Shown piece after piece: positions 1-7,489 of a DNA stretch of 15,355 nucleotides (positions are counted from its first letter, which is position 1; every line of letters starts with the position of its first letter). The translations under genes and the position numbers were made by a program. This DNA is from Fennellomyces sp. T-0311 (taxonomy: Eukaryota > Mucoromycota > Mucoromycetes > Mucorales > Lichtheimiaceae): contig JALLLT010000149.1 in assembly GCA_025266875.1 (NCBI GenBank), positions 1 to 15,355 of the forward strand, given 5' to 3'. Below the pieces are notes generated by a model. It saw only the letters and a list, made by a program, of their open reading frames with translations. It searched no databases and had not been told where the DNA came from.

Positions 1-275
1 GTTTGCTTCAGTGTTCATGTTGATGATTATCTATTACTTCAATGCAGTAATAGATGAACTTATTTATAGAGATCTGCAGTTGCCGTATAACATTAAAAAT
101 AATAATCTGCGTCATGAGTAAAGCAATAAACGATTGTAACTGTGACATGACAAGTAACTTCAGTATGTCAGCCAATATAGGTAACATATCTTCTGAGAAA
201 CCAATCAGGACGACGATGAAAACTTTGATGCATATGCAGACCGATAAACCTAGAGCAAGTAAAGGTAATATCCTC
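1..275. other. Outer flank of the inverted repeat; no gene
   Basis: No convincing gene. The stretch from about 181 still keeps the 180-bp register of the repeat units to its right in places (for example the TATGTAA motif at 276 against 456), but it has diverged and no longer pairs with the right arm. An open frame at 54-374 has no recognisable domain and crosses the repeat boundary, so it is not called. The true left end of the repeat structure probably lies at or just outside the window start. Confidence 0.4.
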
Positions 276-1078
276 TATGTAATGAGAATAAACACTTGTT
301 TGGACAAAATTGATAAATCTATTATACTAGAAGTTGGTATATGTATGAAAAAACAAACTGTACAACTCATATGATTAAGTCCAATCGATATGAGCAGCAT
401 GAAATGATACCGGTTAAAGGAAGGAAGCATCGCAATGAGCGTAGTGAATACAGGTTATGTAAGAAGAATAAGCACTTGTATAGACGGAATAGTTGAATAC
501 AGTGTACTATAAGTCGTCATCAATGAGAAAACAATAGATGTACAACCCATATGAATAGGTAGGATCAGTATAGACAGCATGGAATGATGCCGGTTTAAGA
601 AAGGAAGCATTAGGGTGAGCGTCGTGAATATACTTTATGTAAGAAGAATAAGCACTTGTATAGATAGAATAGTTGCATATAGTATACAAGAAGTCGTCAG
701 CAATGGGAAAGCAATGAATGTACAACCCATATGAATAGGTGGAATTGGTACAGGCAGCATGAAATGATGCCGATTAAAGAACGAAAGCGTCAAAGTGAAC
801 ATAGTGAACGTAGTGAACGTAGTGAATACAGTTTATGTAAGAACAATAAGCACTTGATATAGAAAAACTTAATGGATCTAGTGTATCAGAAGTTGACACC
901 GGTGTGAGAAAATCAAATGTACAGCATATATGAATAAGAAGAATTGGTATGAATTGGGTCAGTGTAGCTTATGTAAGAAAGTTAATCTTCAGTAAAGAAA
1001 GAATCAATGCAAATTATGCATGGAAGAGCATTATCAGTGGGAAAAAAAATGATGTGCGATACATATGGATCGATTGAA
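276..1078 (+). repeat. Left arm of an 803-bp inverted repeat
   Basis: This arm is the reverse complement of 1373-1910 joined to 3707-3971. Once the 1,794-bp insert and its duplicated TA are removed, paired positions sum to a constant 2451, so the sampled anchor points show no net length change between arms. Unit 541-720 differs from its partner at 3 of 180 positions, and unit 361-540 at about 6 of 180. Homology fades at about 276 on the outside and 1070-1078 on the inside. The arm is made of 180-bp tandem units. It could be one side of a foldback-type element or an inverted duplication of a satellite; no transposase is encoded in it. Confidence 0.85.
361..919 (+). repeat. 180-bp tandem units in left arm
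   Basis: Successive units start with TACAAC(T/C)CAT at 361, 541 and 721. The first two are exactly 180 bp, with shared landmarks such as AGCATG(A/G)AATGAT at 396, 576 and 756. The third is stretched to 199 bp, partly by a short run of AGTGAACGT-type 9-mers near 796-825. A degenerate unit occupies 181-360 and a shortened one begins at 920. Neighbouring units differ far more from each other than each differs from its mirror partner across the palindrome. Because 180 is a multiple of three, open frames run through the units; these are by-products, not genes. Confidence 0.8.
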
Positions 1079-1372
1079 TTGGTGTGAATAATATGAAGTA
1101 GTGCTTTTTAAAGTAAGCAAGCATCATTATGAACGAAGTAAATATACTTTGTACATCAAAGGTTAACATCTATATAGGGAAAATTAGTACACCTTATGGA
1201 CCATAAGGTAACATCAATGGAACGAGAAAGTATCTATATCTTATATCGTAACATTTATTATTAGAGTGTACAAAATCAATGCGTACAACATTAAAACTGT
1301 AGTGAGTGCAATGACCACGTTTGTGTAACCCTTATTTTCCTTTTTTGGTTATTATTACTATCGTTCTACAGA
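1079..1372. other. Spacer of the inverted repeat
   Basis: This 294-bp stretch separates the two arms and would form the loop of the hairpin. It contains a degenerate fragment of the 180-bp unit (around 1120-1160, with GCATCATTATGAAC-like sequence) and a perfect 19-bp palindrome, ACCTTATGGACCATAAGGT, at 1191-1209. No gene, transposase fragment or RNA gene is visible. Confidence 0.55.
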
Positions 1373-1910
1373 TTCTACTCATTCATACGTATTGCACATT
1401 ATTTTTTTTCCCACCGATAATACTCTTCCATGCATGATTTGCATTGATTCTTTCTTTACCGAAGATTAACTTTCTTACATAAGCTACACTGACCCAATTC
1501 ATACCAATCCTTCTTATTCATATATGCTGTACATTTGATTTTCTCACACCGGTGTCAACTTCTGGTACACTAGATCCATTAAGTTTTTCTATATCAAGTG
1601 CTTATTGTTCTTACATAAACTGTATTCACTACGTTCATTACGTTCACTATGTTCACTTTGACGCTTTCGTTCTTTAATCGGCATCATTTCATGCTGTCTG
1701 TACCGATTCCACCTATTCATATGGGTTGTACATTCATTGCTTTCCCATTGCTGACGACTTCTCGTATACTATATGCAACTATTCTATCTATACAAGTGCT
1801 TATTCTTCTTACATAAAGTATATTCACGACGCTCACCCTAATGCTTCCTTTCTTAAACCGGCATCATTCCATGCTGTCTATACTGATCCTATCTATTCAT
1901 ATGGGATGTA

Positions 1911-2047
1911 CAGTATTTCCAAAAAGTAATGTCGCTACTCATAAAAGTCAATGTCGCTATCTGTTTGAAAATTCACCCCACGTGAAATTGATCATGTGGC
2001 CAGAACAGCTCTCACGCTTAGAAATCAACGCCAACAAACTCTTGGCA
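1911..2047 (+). repeat. Left TIR of DD34E element
   Basis: 137 bp, beginning CAGTATTTCCAAAAAGTAAT. Inside it the 10-mer AATGTCGCTA occurs twice, at 1928-1937 and 1950-1959, 22 bp apart. Such paired direct repeats within an inverted repeat (the IR/DR arrangement) are known in some Tc1-like elements as double transposase-binding sites; that role here is inferred. Confidence 0.9.
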
Positions 2048-2172
2048 ACTTGCTGCTTACCTGAAATGCAGCTGTCACTTACCTAATCACTTCTTTTTTG
2101 GTTTTGTTTTTGCTCTTTTTTTCAATTTCCTACTTTTTATGTACTTACCTTGGGAAATGACAGATATGCGTG

Positions 2173-3489
2173 TTAGATCGGTTCCCTGTTTCGACACTTC
2201 TCCCAAACTTTCGGCAAATGCCTAGTAAAGTCCTCGTAATCGCTTGGCTTCACTCTGAGGCATCCTTGCTTAATTCTAGTTATTAGAGTTTCCTGTGTCA
2301 AAAGCCGGCCACGTTTAACATGACTTTTTGCTACTGACCAGAAGTTCTCAATTGGATTAAGTTCACCAGAGTATGCCGGTAAATAAACACATCGGTATCC
2401 TCGCCACTTGATGTACTTTTCTATATCTCTGTTTATATGAATGGGTGCATTATCCATGATAATATAGTAGTTCTTATACTTCTCATGCCTGTCCATCTCA
2501 TCCATTGTCGCTTTCAAGAAACTGAAGTAGTGACCTGTTATAGTGCCAGTGCTTATATACTCATCACCATTAGCCTTCTGTCTCTTAATTGCCTTTGGGA
2601 CTCTCACACTAACATTGACCAGGCCAGAAGAAGAGATGGCGCCCAATATGGTCGTTGTTTCTGCCCTCGTTTTAGGCGTCTTGACAATTGCACGAGCACC
2701 TCTCTTAGACCAACCTCTAGAACGTCTCAAGTTGATATGAAAGGCAGACTCGTCAAGGAATACGCAGTTTGTCTCAGGGTCCATGTCAGTTTTTTCCCAT
2801 TGACTAACCCACTTATAGCGCTCCTCGATCTTCTCTGGGGAATTTCTTTCCTCAGAGTGAAAGTCTGCTTTCTTAAGCGAAAGATTACATTTTGTAGTCA
2901 TGAAATGATGAACCGCACTGCGAGAAACTTGAAAGTCAAGGAACTTTTCCTGTAGGTGCTCGACAACTTCAACAACAGTACGATGTGCATCTTCATCGAT
3001 GAAAGCTTCAATAACTTTCTGGTGCTCTTCTGTCAGAATTGGTTTACGACCTGGCTTTTTGAGGGACTCAAAGAAACTGTCCCCACGCTCACCATGCTTT
3101 CTGACCCATCTCTGAGCAGTACGAATACCGATGCCTAATTGTTTGGCTGCGGCATATGCACTCAAGCACTTCGTTACCTTTCTCAGAAAGAATCGTTCCT
3201 TTTCCTTGACAGTATATCGAGTATAATCTCGTTTTCCAGTTGCTTCCCACATATGAACATCTTCATCCCTTGGCCTATCTATCTGCATTCGACGACGACT
3301 AACTCGCTGTCGAAAAGACTCTGAAGCCAAGTTTGGAAGATTTTCGAGATAGCTGGTGTGTGAGGCAACTGTTTCAACTACAAAACGTTCTTCGTCAACA
3401 ACATGATCCATGGGCTCAGGGTTGCCGGCCTCATCGACAACATTCCCCTGCCCATCTTCAAAAAGAAAAGTAAAATTTCGTGTACGCAT
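2173..3489 (-). CDS. Tc1/mariner (IS630-type) DD34E transposase
   Basis: Encodes the enzyme that binds the TIRs, excises the element and inserts it at TA. The 438-residue uninterrupted protein has an N-terminal acidic linker and a helix-turn-helix around residues 103-131 (landmarks AAAKQLGI and RTAQRWVRKH). A basic PGRKP-type segment at about 146-150 follows. The RNase H-fold catalytic core has D246 in CVFLDESAFH, D346 in YIIMDNAPIH and E381 in LNPIENFW, with exactly 34 residues between the second D and the E. The GWSKRG and PAYSGELNP motifs are typical of the superfamily. An upstream in-frame ATG at 3531 would add 14 residues, but it sits only about 20 bp from the TATA-like box, so the ATG at 3489 is preferred. 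There is no intron and no missing catalytic residue. Confidence 0.93.
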   Translation of the reverse strand: MRTRNFTFLFEDGQGNVVDEAGNPEPMDHVVDEERFVVETVASHTSYLENLPNLASESFRQRVSRRRMQIDRPRDEDVHMWEATGKRDYTRYTVKEKERFFLRKVTKCLSAYAAAKQLGIGIRTAQRWVRKHGERGDSFFESLKKPGRKPILTEEHQKVIEAFIDEDAHRTVVEVVEHLQEKFLDFQVSRSAVHHFMTTKCNLSLKKADFHSEERNSPEKIEERYKWVSQWEKTDMDPETNCVFLDESAFHINLRRSRGWSKRGARAIVKTPKTRAETTTILGAISSSGLVNVSVRVPKAIKRQKANGDEYISTGTITGHYFSFLKATMDEMDRHEKYKNYYIIMDNAPIHINRDIEKYIKWRGYRCVYLPAYSGELNPIENFWSVAKSHVKRGRLLTQETLITRIKQGCLRVKPSDYEDFTRHLPKVWEKCRNREPI

Positions 3490-3550
3490 GTTATAAATTG
3501 TAATGATGTAGTGAAAGAAAAAAAGTGGCACGGGGGTTGCTATGACAACT

Positions 3551-3557
3551 TTTTATA
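3551..3557 (-). promoter_or_regulatory. TATA-like box for the DD34E transposase
   Basis: On the minus strand the sequence reads TATAAAA, just inside the right TIR and about 60 bp upstream of the ATG at 3489. Its position suggests transcription starting near 3520-3530, which favours the 3489 start codon. Prediction by position and consensus only. Confidence 0.4.
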
Positions 3558-3567
3558 TGGTGTCAAG

Positions 3568-3704
3568 TGCCAAGAGTTTGCTGGTGTTGATTTCTAAGCA
3601 TGAGAGCTGTTCTGGCCACATGATCAATTTCACGTGGGGTGAATTTTCAAACGGATAGCGACATTGACTTTTATGAGTAGCGACATTAGTTTTTGGATAT
3701 ACTG
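3568..3704 (-). repeat. Right TIR of DD34E element
   Basis: Reverse-complement partner of 1911-2047, the same length, with about 6 mismatches. It keeps both internal direct repeats (as TAGCGACATT at 3656-3665 and 3678-3687) at the same 22-bp spacing. It ends in ACTG directly before the duplicated TA. Confidence 0.9.
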
Positions 3705-3886
3705 TACATCTATTGTTTTCTCATTGATGACGACTTATAGTACACTGTATTCAACTATTCCATCTATACATGTGCTTATTCTTCTTACATAACCTGTATT
3801 CACTATGCTCATTGCGATGCTTCCTTCCTTTAACCAGTATCATTTCATGCTGTTCATATCGATTGGACTTCATCATATGAGTTGTA

Positions 3887-4246
3887 CAGTTTGTTTTTTC
3901 ACACATATACCAACTTCTAGTATAATAGATTTATCAATTTTGTCTGAACAAATGCTTATTCTTCTTACATAAACTGCATTCACTATGTTCATCATGATGT
4001 TTCCTTTCTTTAATCGGCATTATTTCATGTTGTTCTTACCCGCCACACTTATTCATATAGGTTGTACATTTGCCTTACTTCCATCGATGATAATCATCGA
4101 CGATCTAGATATATTAATTCTATCTATATAATTGTGCTATTTTCTTGCATAATCTGCATTCATTCTGTTTCCTCCAATTACTCTTATATTCTTTTCTTTA
4201 TATGGCGGTAGAACAGCAGCTTTAGTCAGGCTATTATTATTTACTT
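3887..4246 (-). repeat. Further 180-bp units beyond the right arm
   Basis: The unit array continues outward: 3887-4066 is a good unit whose inner 70 bp pair with the left arm, while its outer part pairs only weakly. The degenerate unit 4067-4246 is still recognisable by CTATCTATA, GTGCTATT and CTTGCATAATCTGCATTCA in the expected order. The right array therefore extends about 275 bp further than the paired arm. Confidence 0.6.
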
Positions 4247-4401
4247 TTACTTTAGCAGGTCCACTGTATCACTCGTACCCATCTTCAGCTATCATATATA
4301 GATTAGCAATGCGTAGTACTAATAACTCCATGTGATTATTTTCTAAGTCTCAAAAATTTACTTCAAGTTGGATATATATATATATATATATAATGCGTCT
4401 A
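4247..4401. other. AT-rich spacer with AT microsatellite
   Basis: No gene. It holds an AT dinucleotide run at 4372-4393 and, at 4261-4268, CCACTG followed by TA, which looks like the right end of a TA-inserting element (see findings). The CTA at 4399-4401 is the left copy of the candidate Harbinger target duplication. If Harbinger is removed, this stretch becomes the 5' flank of the second DD34E gene at 7490. Confidence 0.5.
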
Positions 4402-4402
4402 C

Positions 4403-4421
4403 TGGATGGTATTCAAAATTC
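4403..4421 (+). repeat. Left terminal inverted repeat of Harbinger
   Basis: Nineteen bases, TGGATGGTATTCAAAATTC, identical to the complement of 7428-7446. Internal to it, 4422-4453 (ending in AATAAAATAAAATAAACG) matches the right end imperfectly. Confidence 0.85.
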
Positions 4422-4455
4422 GTTATTCACCCCGAATAAAATAAAATAAACGGTG

Positions 4456-4675
4456 CCTCGGTGCCACGTTTCCTAATTGGGGCGAAAATAAACCTTATTA
4501 CCCCCTCGATAAACTCTAAAATCAAGTCCTATAAACATTGTTTCCCCGCTCACAACATAGTGTTTATTCACCATAACCAAAAAAATTTATGGGGTGGGGG
4601 GGAGGGTACTCCATATCCCAACAGTTATACAAACATAAAAAAAATGTGAAATATAAAGAAAAAACAAAAAAGGAA
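4456..4675. other. Left subterminal region of Harbinger, G-rich run
   Basis: Non-coding tail downstream of the MYB gene. It includes a plus-strand guanine run at 4591-4607 (four, seven and three G separated by single bases) that could form a G-quadruplex, and A/T-rich sequence at 4637-4670 that may hold the MYB gene's polyadenylation region. No gene is supported. Confidence 0.35.
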
Positions 4676-5506
4676 CTAACGACGAAGCATCTCCTCACGG
4701 AAAAGCGAGAAAGACGCGTCTAAAGACGAAATGTCATCACCCAGACGATCAACCTTGCGGTTGAGTTCCTGAACCAATGATATAAGAAGTGTCAAATTCT
4801 ATGAATGCGTGTAAGTTTCTTTGGTTCCTTCTTTTTTCTTCAAGCACTTACACCCAAAACTAAAGAGTTGCTTTCCGCCTGCGGTTGCGGTTGCGGTGTC
4901 GCAAACCGTTCGGCAAGCATGGTCAATGGAGCAAGGGCATCGTGCAGCATCGTGCGACGGGGGCGGATTGGCTCGGGGATCGTGGCGGCACGGCGAGGAG
5001 CAGGCAGATCCTCCACGACGCCCACTTCGGCATCAGAGAACTCTTGCTCGCTGCCGTCGTCTTGCTTGCTGCCGTCGTCGCGCTCGCTACTGTCTTCGCG
5101 CTCGCTACTGTCTTCATGCTCGCTGCTGGCTTCTTCAGTCTCGACGTTAGCATTGTCGTCAATAATGCCGCTTTGTATGCGTTCGTCAATCAAGGCCTCG
5201 ATCTCACGAGCACGGGCAATCGCGGTGGATACGATCGGATTGCCTAAGATTTGTTTTAGTTAAACTATTGTTATGTAGCTATCATGTAAGCGTCTTACCA
5301 GTAGGCTCTGTCATAGCCAAGTATCTTCTGTACTTGCTCTTGATTGCTCCGATCTCTCGTCGGCACCCCTCTGGCACCTGCGCATTGAAACGAGCAAGCA
5401 CTTTGTTCCACTCCTTGGTACCTCGCGGAAGAATATCCTGGATAGCATTAAGCAGCACCTTGGTCTCGGCACGGGTGAAAGTCTTGGCTCCTAGGGAACG
5501 GGGCAT
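4676..5506 (-). CDS. Harbinger MYB/SANT-like DNA-binding protein, three exons
   Basis: Exons 5506-5299, 5243-4852 and 4768-4676 join in frame to a 230-residue protein. Introns of 55 bp (GTAAG...TTAG) and 83 bp (GTAAGT...TTCAG) have canonical ends. Residues about 5-60 form a MYB/SANT-like three-helix domain (landmarks FTRAETKVLLNAI, EWNKVLARFN, IGAIKSKYRRYL), followed by an acidic Ser/Glu/Asp/Arg repeat tract. A Pro/Arg-rich segment and a short C-terminal helix supplied by exon 3 (ELNRKVDRLGDD to REEMLRR) follow. In Harbinger systems such a protein binds the ends and helps the DDE protein enter the nucleus. Without the second splice the frame stops after four more codons, so exon 3 would be missed. 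An ATG at 5551 is in frame, but 5506 fits the TATA position and has A at -3. Confidence 0.82.
5044..5133 (-). repeat. 18-bp minisatellite inside the MYB gene
   Basis: Five 18-bp units in tandem, for example GCGCTCGCTACTGTCTTC twice without change at 5080-5115. They encode six-residue repeats of the type S-S-E-R-(E/D)-D on the minus strand. Unit length keeps the frame, so copy number can vary without breaking the protein. Confidence 0.75.
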
Positions 5507-6001
5507 CGTATAAGCTGCAGTGGTAAAAATGGATGAATGGTAATTGTACATTTATGCGGTTCAAATGTATGCTTTATATACCTTTGTTTCTGCAACAAGC
5601 TGACAAGGATAGTAGCTTAAGTATTTCAGCATTTCCTAATTAAAGTGAAGAGCGACGTATTAGTAATTGAAATGAAGAGAGCTGGACTGCTATCGAGTGA
5701 GCGCAGCAGGGTGTGCATTGCTCTTTTAGCTGTCTTGGCCGAATCGACTTCTTTTTCCTTTTTCGTCATTCGACCGTGTTCAACAAAGATTGCTTTTTTT
5801 ACCGTATCATTGCTCCTTTTCAGATAGAACAAGTGAAAATAAATAAAATATCTTAGTTAATTTCACATAACTACATGCATTTTGCTTTATTGAATAGTTT
5901 AGATTATGAAAAGCAGAAGTGAATGGGTGACAAGTGGAATATTTAATAAGGCCGTGCTTATTCGACTTTGACAAAGACCTTCCTTTTGAAAACGGTGGCC
6001 G
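5507..6001. promoter_or_regulatory. Divergent promoter region of Harbinger
   Basis: The 495-bp interval between the two start codons has no supported gene. On the minus strand TATATAAAG at 5572-5580 is a good TATA box for the MYB gene, about 65 bp before the 5506 ATG. On the plus strand an ATATTTAATAA stretch at 5938-5948 could serve the transposase gene. Open frames at 5626-5832 (minus) and 5645-5827 (plus) overlap each other, have no known domain and are not called. Confidence 0.45.
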
Positions 6002-7329
6002 ATGTATCAGACACCGCTACGCATTGCTTTCATGACAAATCAATCATCCGCGGAAAAAGGTACGTACAAATACCCGTATCCAAGTAAGTACATAAACAGC
6101 TCAGGTTTTTTCATTCTACTTTCCTTACCCAACCCTATGGACCTAGTTTCCTTCGAACGTTTTGCAAGTCAATACATTTTTCTCACCTTCATTCTCCTGC
6201 TGAAGGATTGGGCATCCAGACAACGCAAAAGAGACTATACTGTTCGAGAGGCCATTGTTCCGCATGTTGATTCAGCTGCTTATCGTATCCTCCACACTCC
6301 ACACTCTGGTACATGGGTTACCCAGTTCGGATTCAATCCAAAATCTTTCGCACTTCTCCACAGCCATTTCGCATCCATCTATCCGCCAGCCTCTGGCCGA
6401 GGTCGTCGTCGAATGCTTGGTACGGAGGCGACTTTGGCGGCGACTCTGATGTGGCTTCATACAACGGCGAAGATTGATACCATGGCATGCTTCTTCGGTG
6501 TCTCGTATTCGACCATGTCAAGGAGTGTTGGTCAGGGGCTGAGAACCCTCGACCAGCTCTTCGAAACCGTACGCGACCAACGATGGATGATTGGCTGGCC
6601 TCGCTGTGAAGACATTCAGCGCTTTGCCCATATGGTAGAGGCCAAGGCACCGGGTTTAGAAAGAGTGTTTGGATTTGTTGACGGGCTCAAGCTTCGAGTC
6701 CAGGAGCCAGGAGACGCGAACAAGCAGAACGCATATTACAACGGTTGGAGGTCCGGAACATATGTCTCTCAAGTACTTGTATTTACACCAGACGGCCGTA
6801 TCTGTTGGCTGAGGTGAGTTGTGATTGCTATTGTATAGAAAGTGCGCGTATTAACTTGGATATTAGCTATAACAAACCTGGTGCTTACCACGACTCCACT
6901 GTTGCTGGCGAACTCTACAGAAAGCTTCGTACTAGAGTACCTAATGGCTATCGCATTCTTGCTGATTCCGCATTCCATGGCTCAAGCAACAACGACTTGG
7001 CGGCAAAGATCTTGCGAGTGCCAAGGCAAAATTCACGAGAGTATGATCAGTCGCAACGATCGTGGTATCGCGTCATTACAACGAACCGGCAAGCGGTGGA
7101 ATGGGGTATGCGATCAGTTCAATCAGGATTCCAACGATTGAAGCTCCCATTGCCAGCCAACGATACTGCACGTTCCCTGATCTTGCGTGTAATCTTCAGA
7201 TTGCATAATTTTCGTGTCGCTGAGATGAAGATCAGCCAGATACGGAAAGTATACCATGAGCCATGGGTGAATGGGCAACGGCAGAGTGAAGGGGAGGAAA
7301 TGGCGATGGTAGGGGTGAATAACCCATAG
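6002..7329 (+). CDS. PIF/Harbinger DDE transposase, two exons
   Basis: Cuts and joins the Harbinger ends in the nucleus, with the MYB protein as partner. Exon 6002-6813 and exon 6867-7329 join across a 53-bp intron (GTGAGT...TTAG) to restore SYNKPGAYHDS, a hallmark of the DDE_4 fold. Predicted length is 424 residues, normal for the family. A helix-turn-helix-like part lies at about 138-185 (TLAATLMWLHTTAKID, FFGVSYSTMSRSV). Catalytic residues are D227 in GFVDGLKLRV, D304 in LADSAFHG and E349 in AVEWGMRSVQ. The 5' end is uncertain: a GTACGT donor at 6061 and AG acceptors near 6103 or 6147 would allow an extra in-frame intron, and ATGs at 6032 and 6137 are alternative starts. The catalytic core is not affected by that choice. 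Confidence 0.87.
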
Positions 7330-7427
7330 TAATAAAATAAAATAAACGTTTTGAATACCATTTTGTATAAACTGGTTATGCAGTCGTAGCACATCCTTGT
7401 GTTACATCGTTTATTTTATTCTGAATA
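7330..7427. other. Right subterminal region of Harbinger
   Basis: AT-rich tail after the transposase stop. It carries AATAAAATAAAATAAACG at about 7331-7349 followed by TTTTGAATACCAT, an internal near-copy of the terminal sequence, then about 65 bp up to the real terminus. Confidence 0.5.
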
Positions 7428-7446
7428 GAATTTTGAATACCATCCA
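7428..7446 (-). repeat. Right terminal inverted repeat of Harbinger
   Basis: Perfect complement of 4403-4421. Just inside, 7408-7427 carries the TTTATTTTATTC block that mirrors the left end. A second TTTTGAATACCAT copy lies about 80 bp further in, near 7350-7362, in the same orientation. Confidence 0.85.
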
Positions 7447-7489
7447 CTATCCGTTCTTCTGCTTATTATCCTTCTTTATATCACCGATC

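Larger units (their letters stand above)
1911..3704 (-). mobile_element. Complete IS630/Tc1-mariner DD34E transposon
   Basis: A 1,794-bp DNA transposon with one transposase gene, flanked by a TA target duplication (1909-1910 and 3705-3706). It has 137-bp terminal inverted repeats that differ at about 6 positions and contain no indels. TA duplication, CAGTAT termini and a DD34E transposase place it in the Tc1/mariner (IS630) superfamily. The target was the 10-bp palindrome GATG-TA-CATC (1905-1910 plus 3707-3710) in the right arm of the large inverted repeat, and the left arm at 537-546 retains the unoccupied site. An open reading frame and matching ends suggest a recent, possibly still mobile, copy. 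Confidence 0.93.
1373..3971 (-). repeat. Right arm of the inverted repeat, split by a transposon
   Basis: The arm consists of 1373-1910 and 3707-3971, mirror copies of 276-1078. The interruption is exactly one transposon (1911-3704) plus one copy of its TA target. Unit landmarks recur every 180 bp (TA of TTGTACA at 1729, 1909, then 3885 and 4065 after subtracting the 1,796-bp insert). The insert is the younger event because the arms are continuous once it is removed. Confidence 0.85.
4402..7446. mobile_element. Complete PIF/Harbinger transposon with two genes
   Basis: About 3,045 bp, bounded by perfect 19-bp inverted ends (TGGATGGTATTCAAAATTC at 4403-4421 and its complement at 7428-7446). 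These continue as imperfect TIRs with AATAAAATAAAC blocks. The flanking CTA at 4399-4401 and 7447-7449 fits the 3-bp target duplication of this superfamily; a bare TA reading with 1-bp longer ends is also possible. It contains a MYB/SANT-like gene and a DDE transposase gene, the standard Harbinger pair, transcribed divergently from a shared central region. Both genes can be read without premature stops after intron removal, so the copy may be autonomous. Confidence 0.88.

Noticed and set aside
54..374. 106-codon plus-strand frame
   Set aside because: Crosses the outer border of the inverted repeat, has no domain, and its composition matches the surrounding repeat.
507..725. 72-codon minus-strand frame with a near-identical mirror at 1726-1929 (plus)
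   Set aside because: Both arise because the 180-bp unit is a multiple of three. They are repeat by-products without start context, splice structure or known domain.
361..919. Regular repeats considered as a CRISPR array
   Set aside because: Units are 180 bp and tandem without unique spacers, in a eukaryotic-type, intron-containing sequence.
2437..2955. 172-codon plus-strand frame opposite the DD34E transposase
   Set aside because: Antisense shadow of a transposase with clear catalytic motifs on the other strand.
4805..5263. 152-codon plus-strand frame with Ser/Leu repeats
   Set aside because: Shadow of the GC-rich MYB exon 2; its repeats are the antisense reading of the 18-bp minisatellite.
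5626..5832. Overlapping frames on both strands in the Harbinger promoter region
   Set aside because: They overlap each other, lack motifs, and lie between two divergent promoters.
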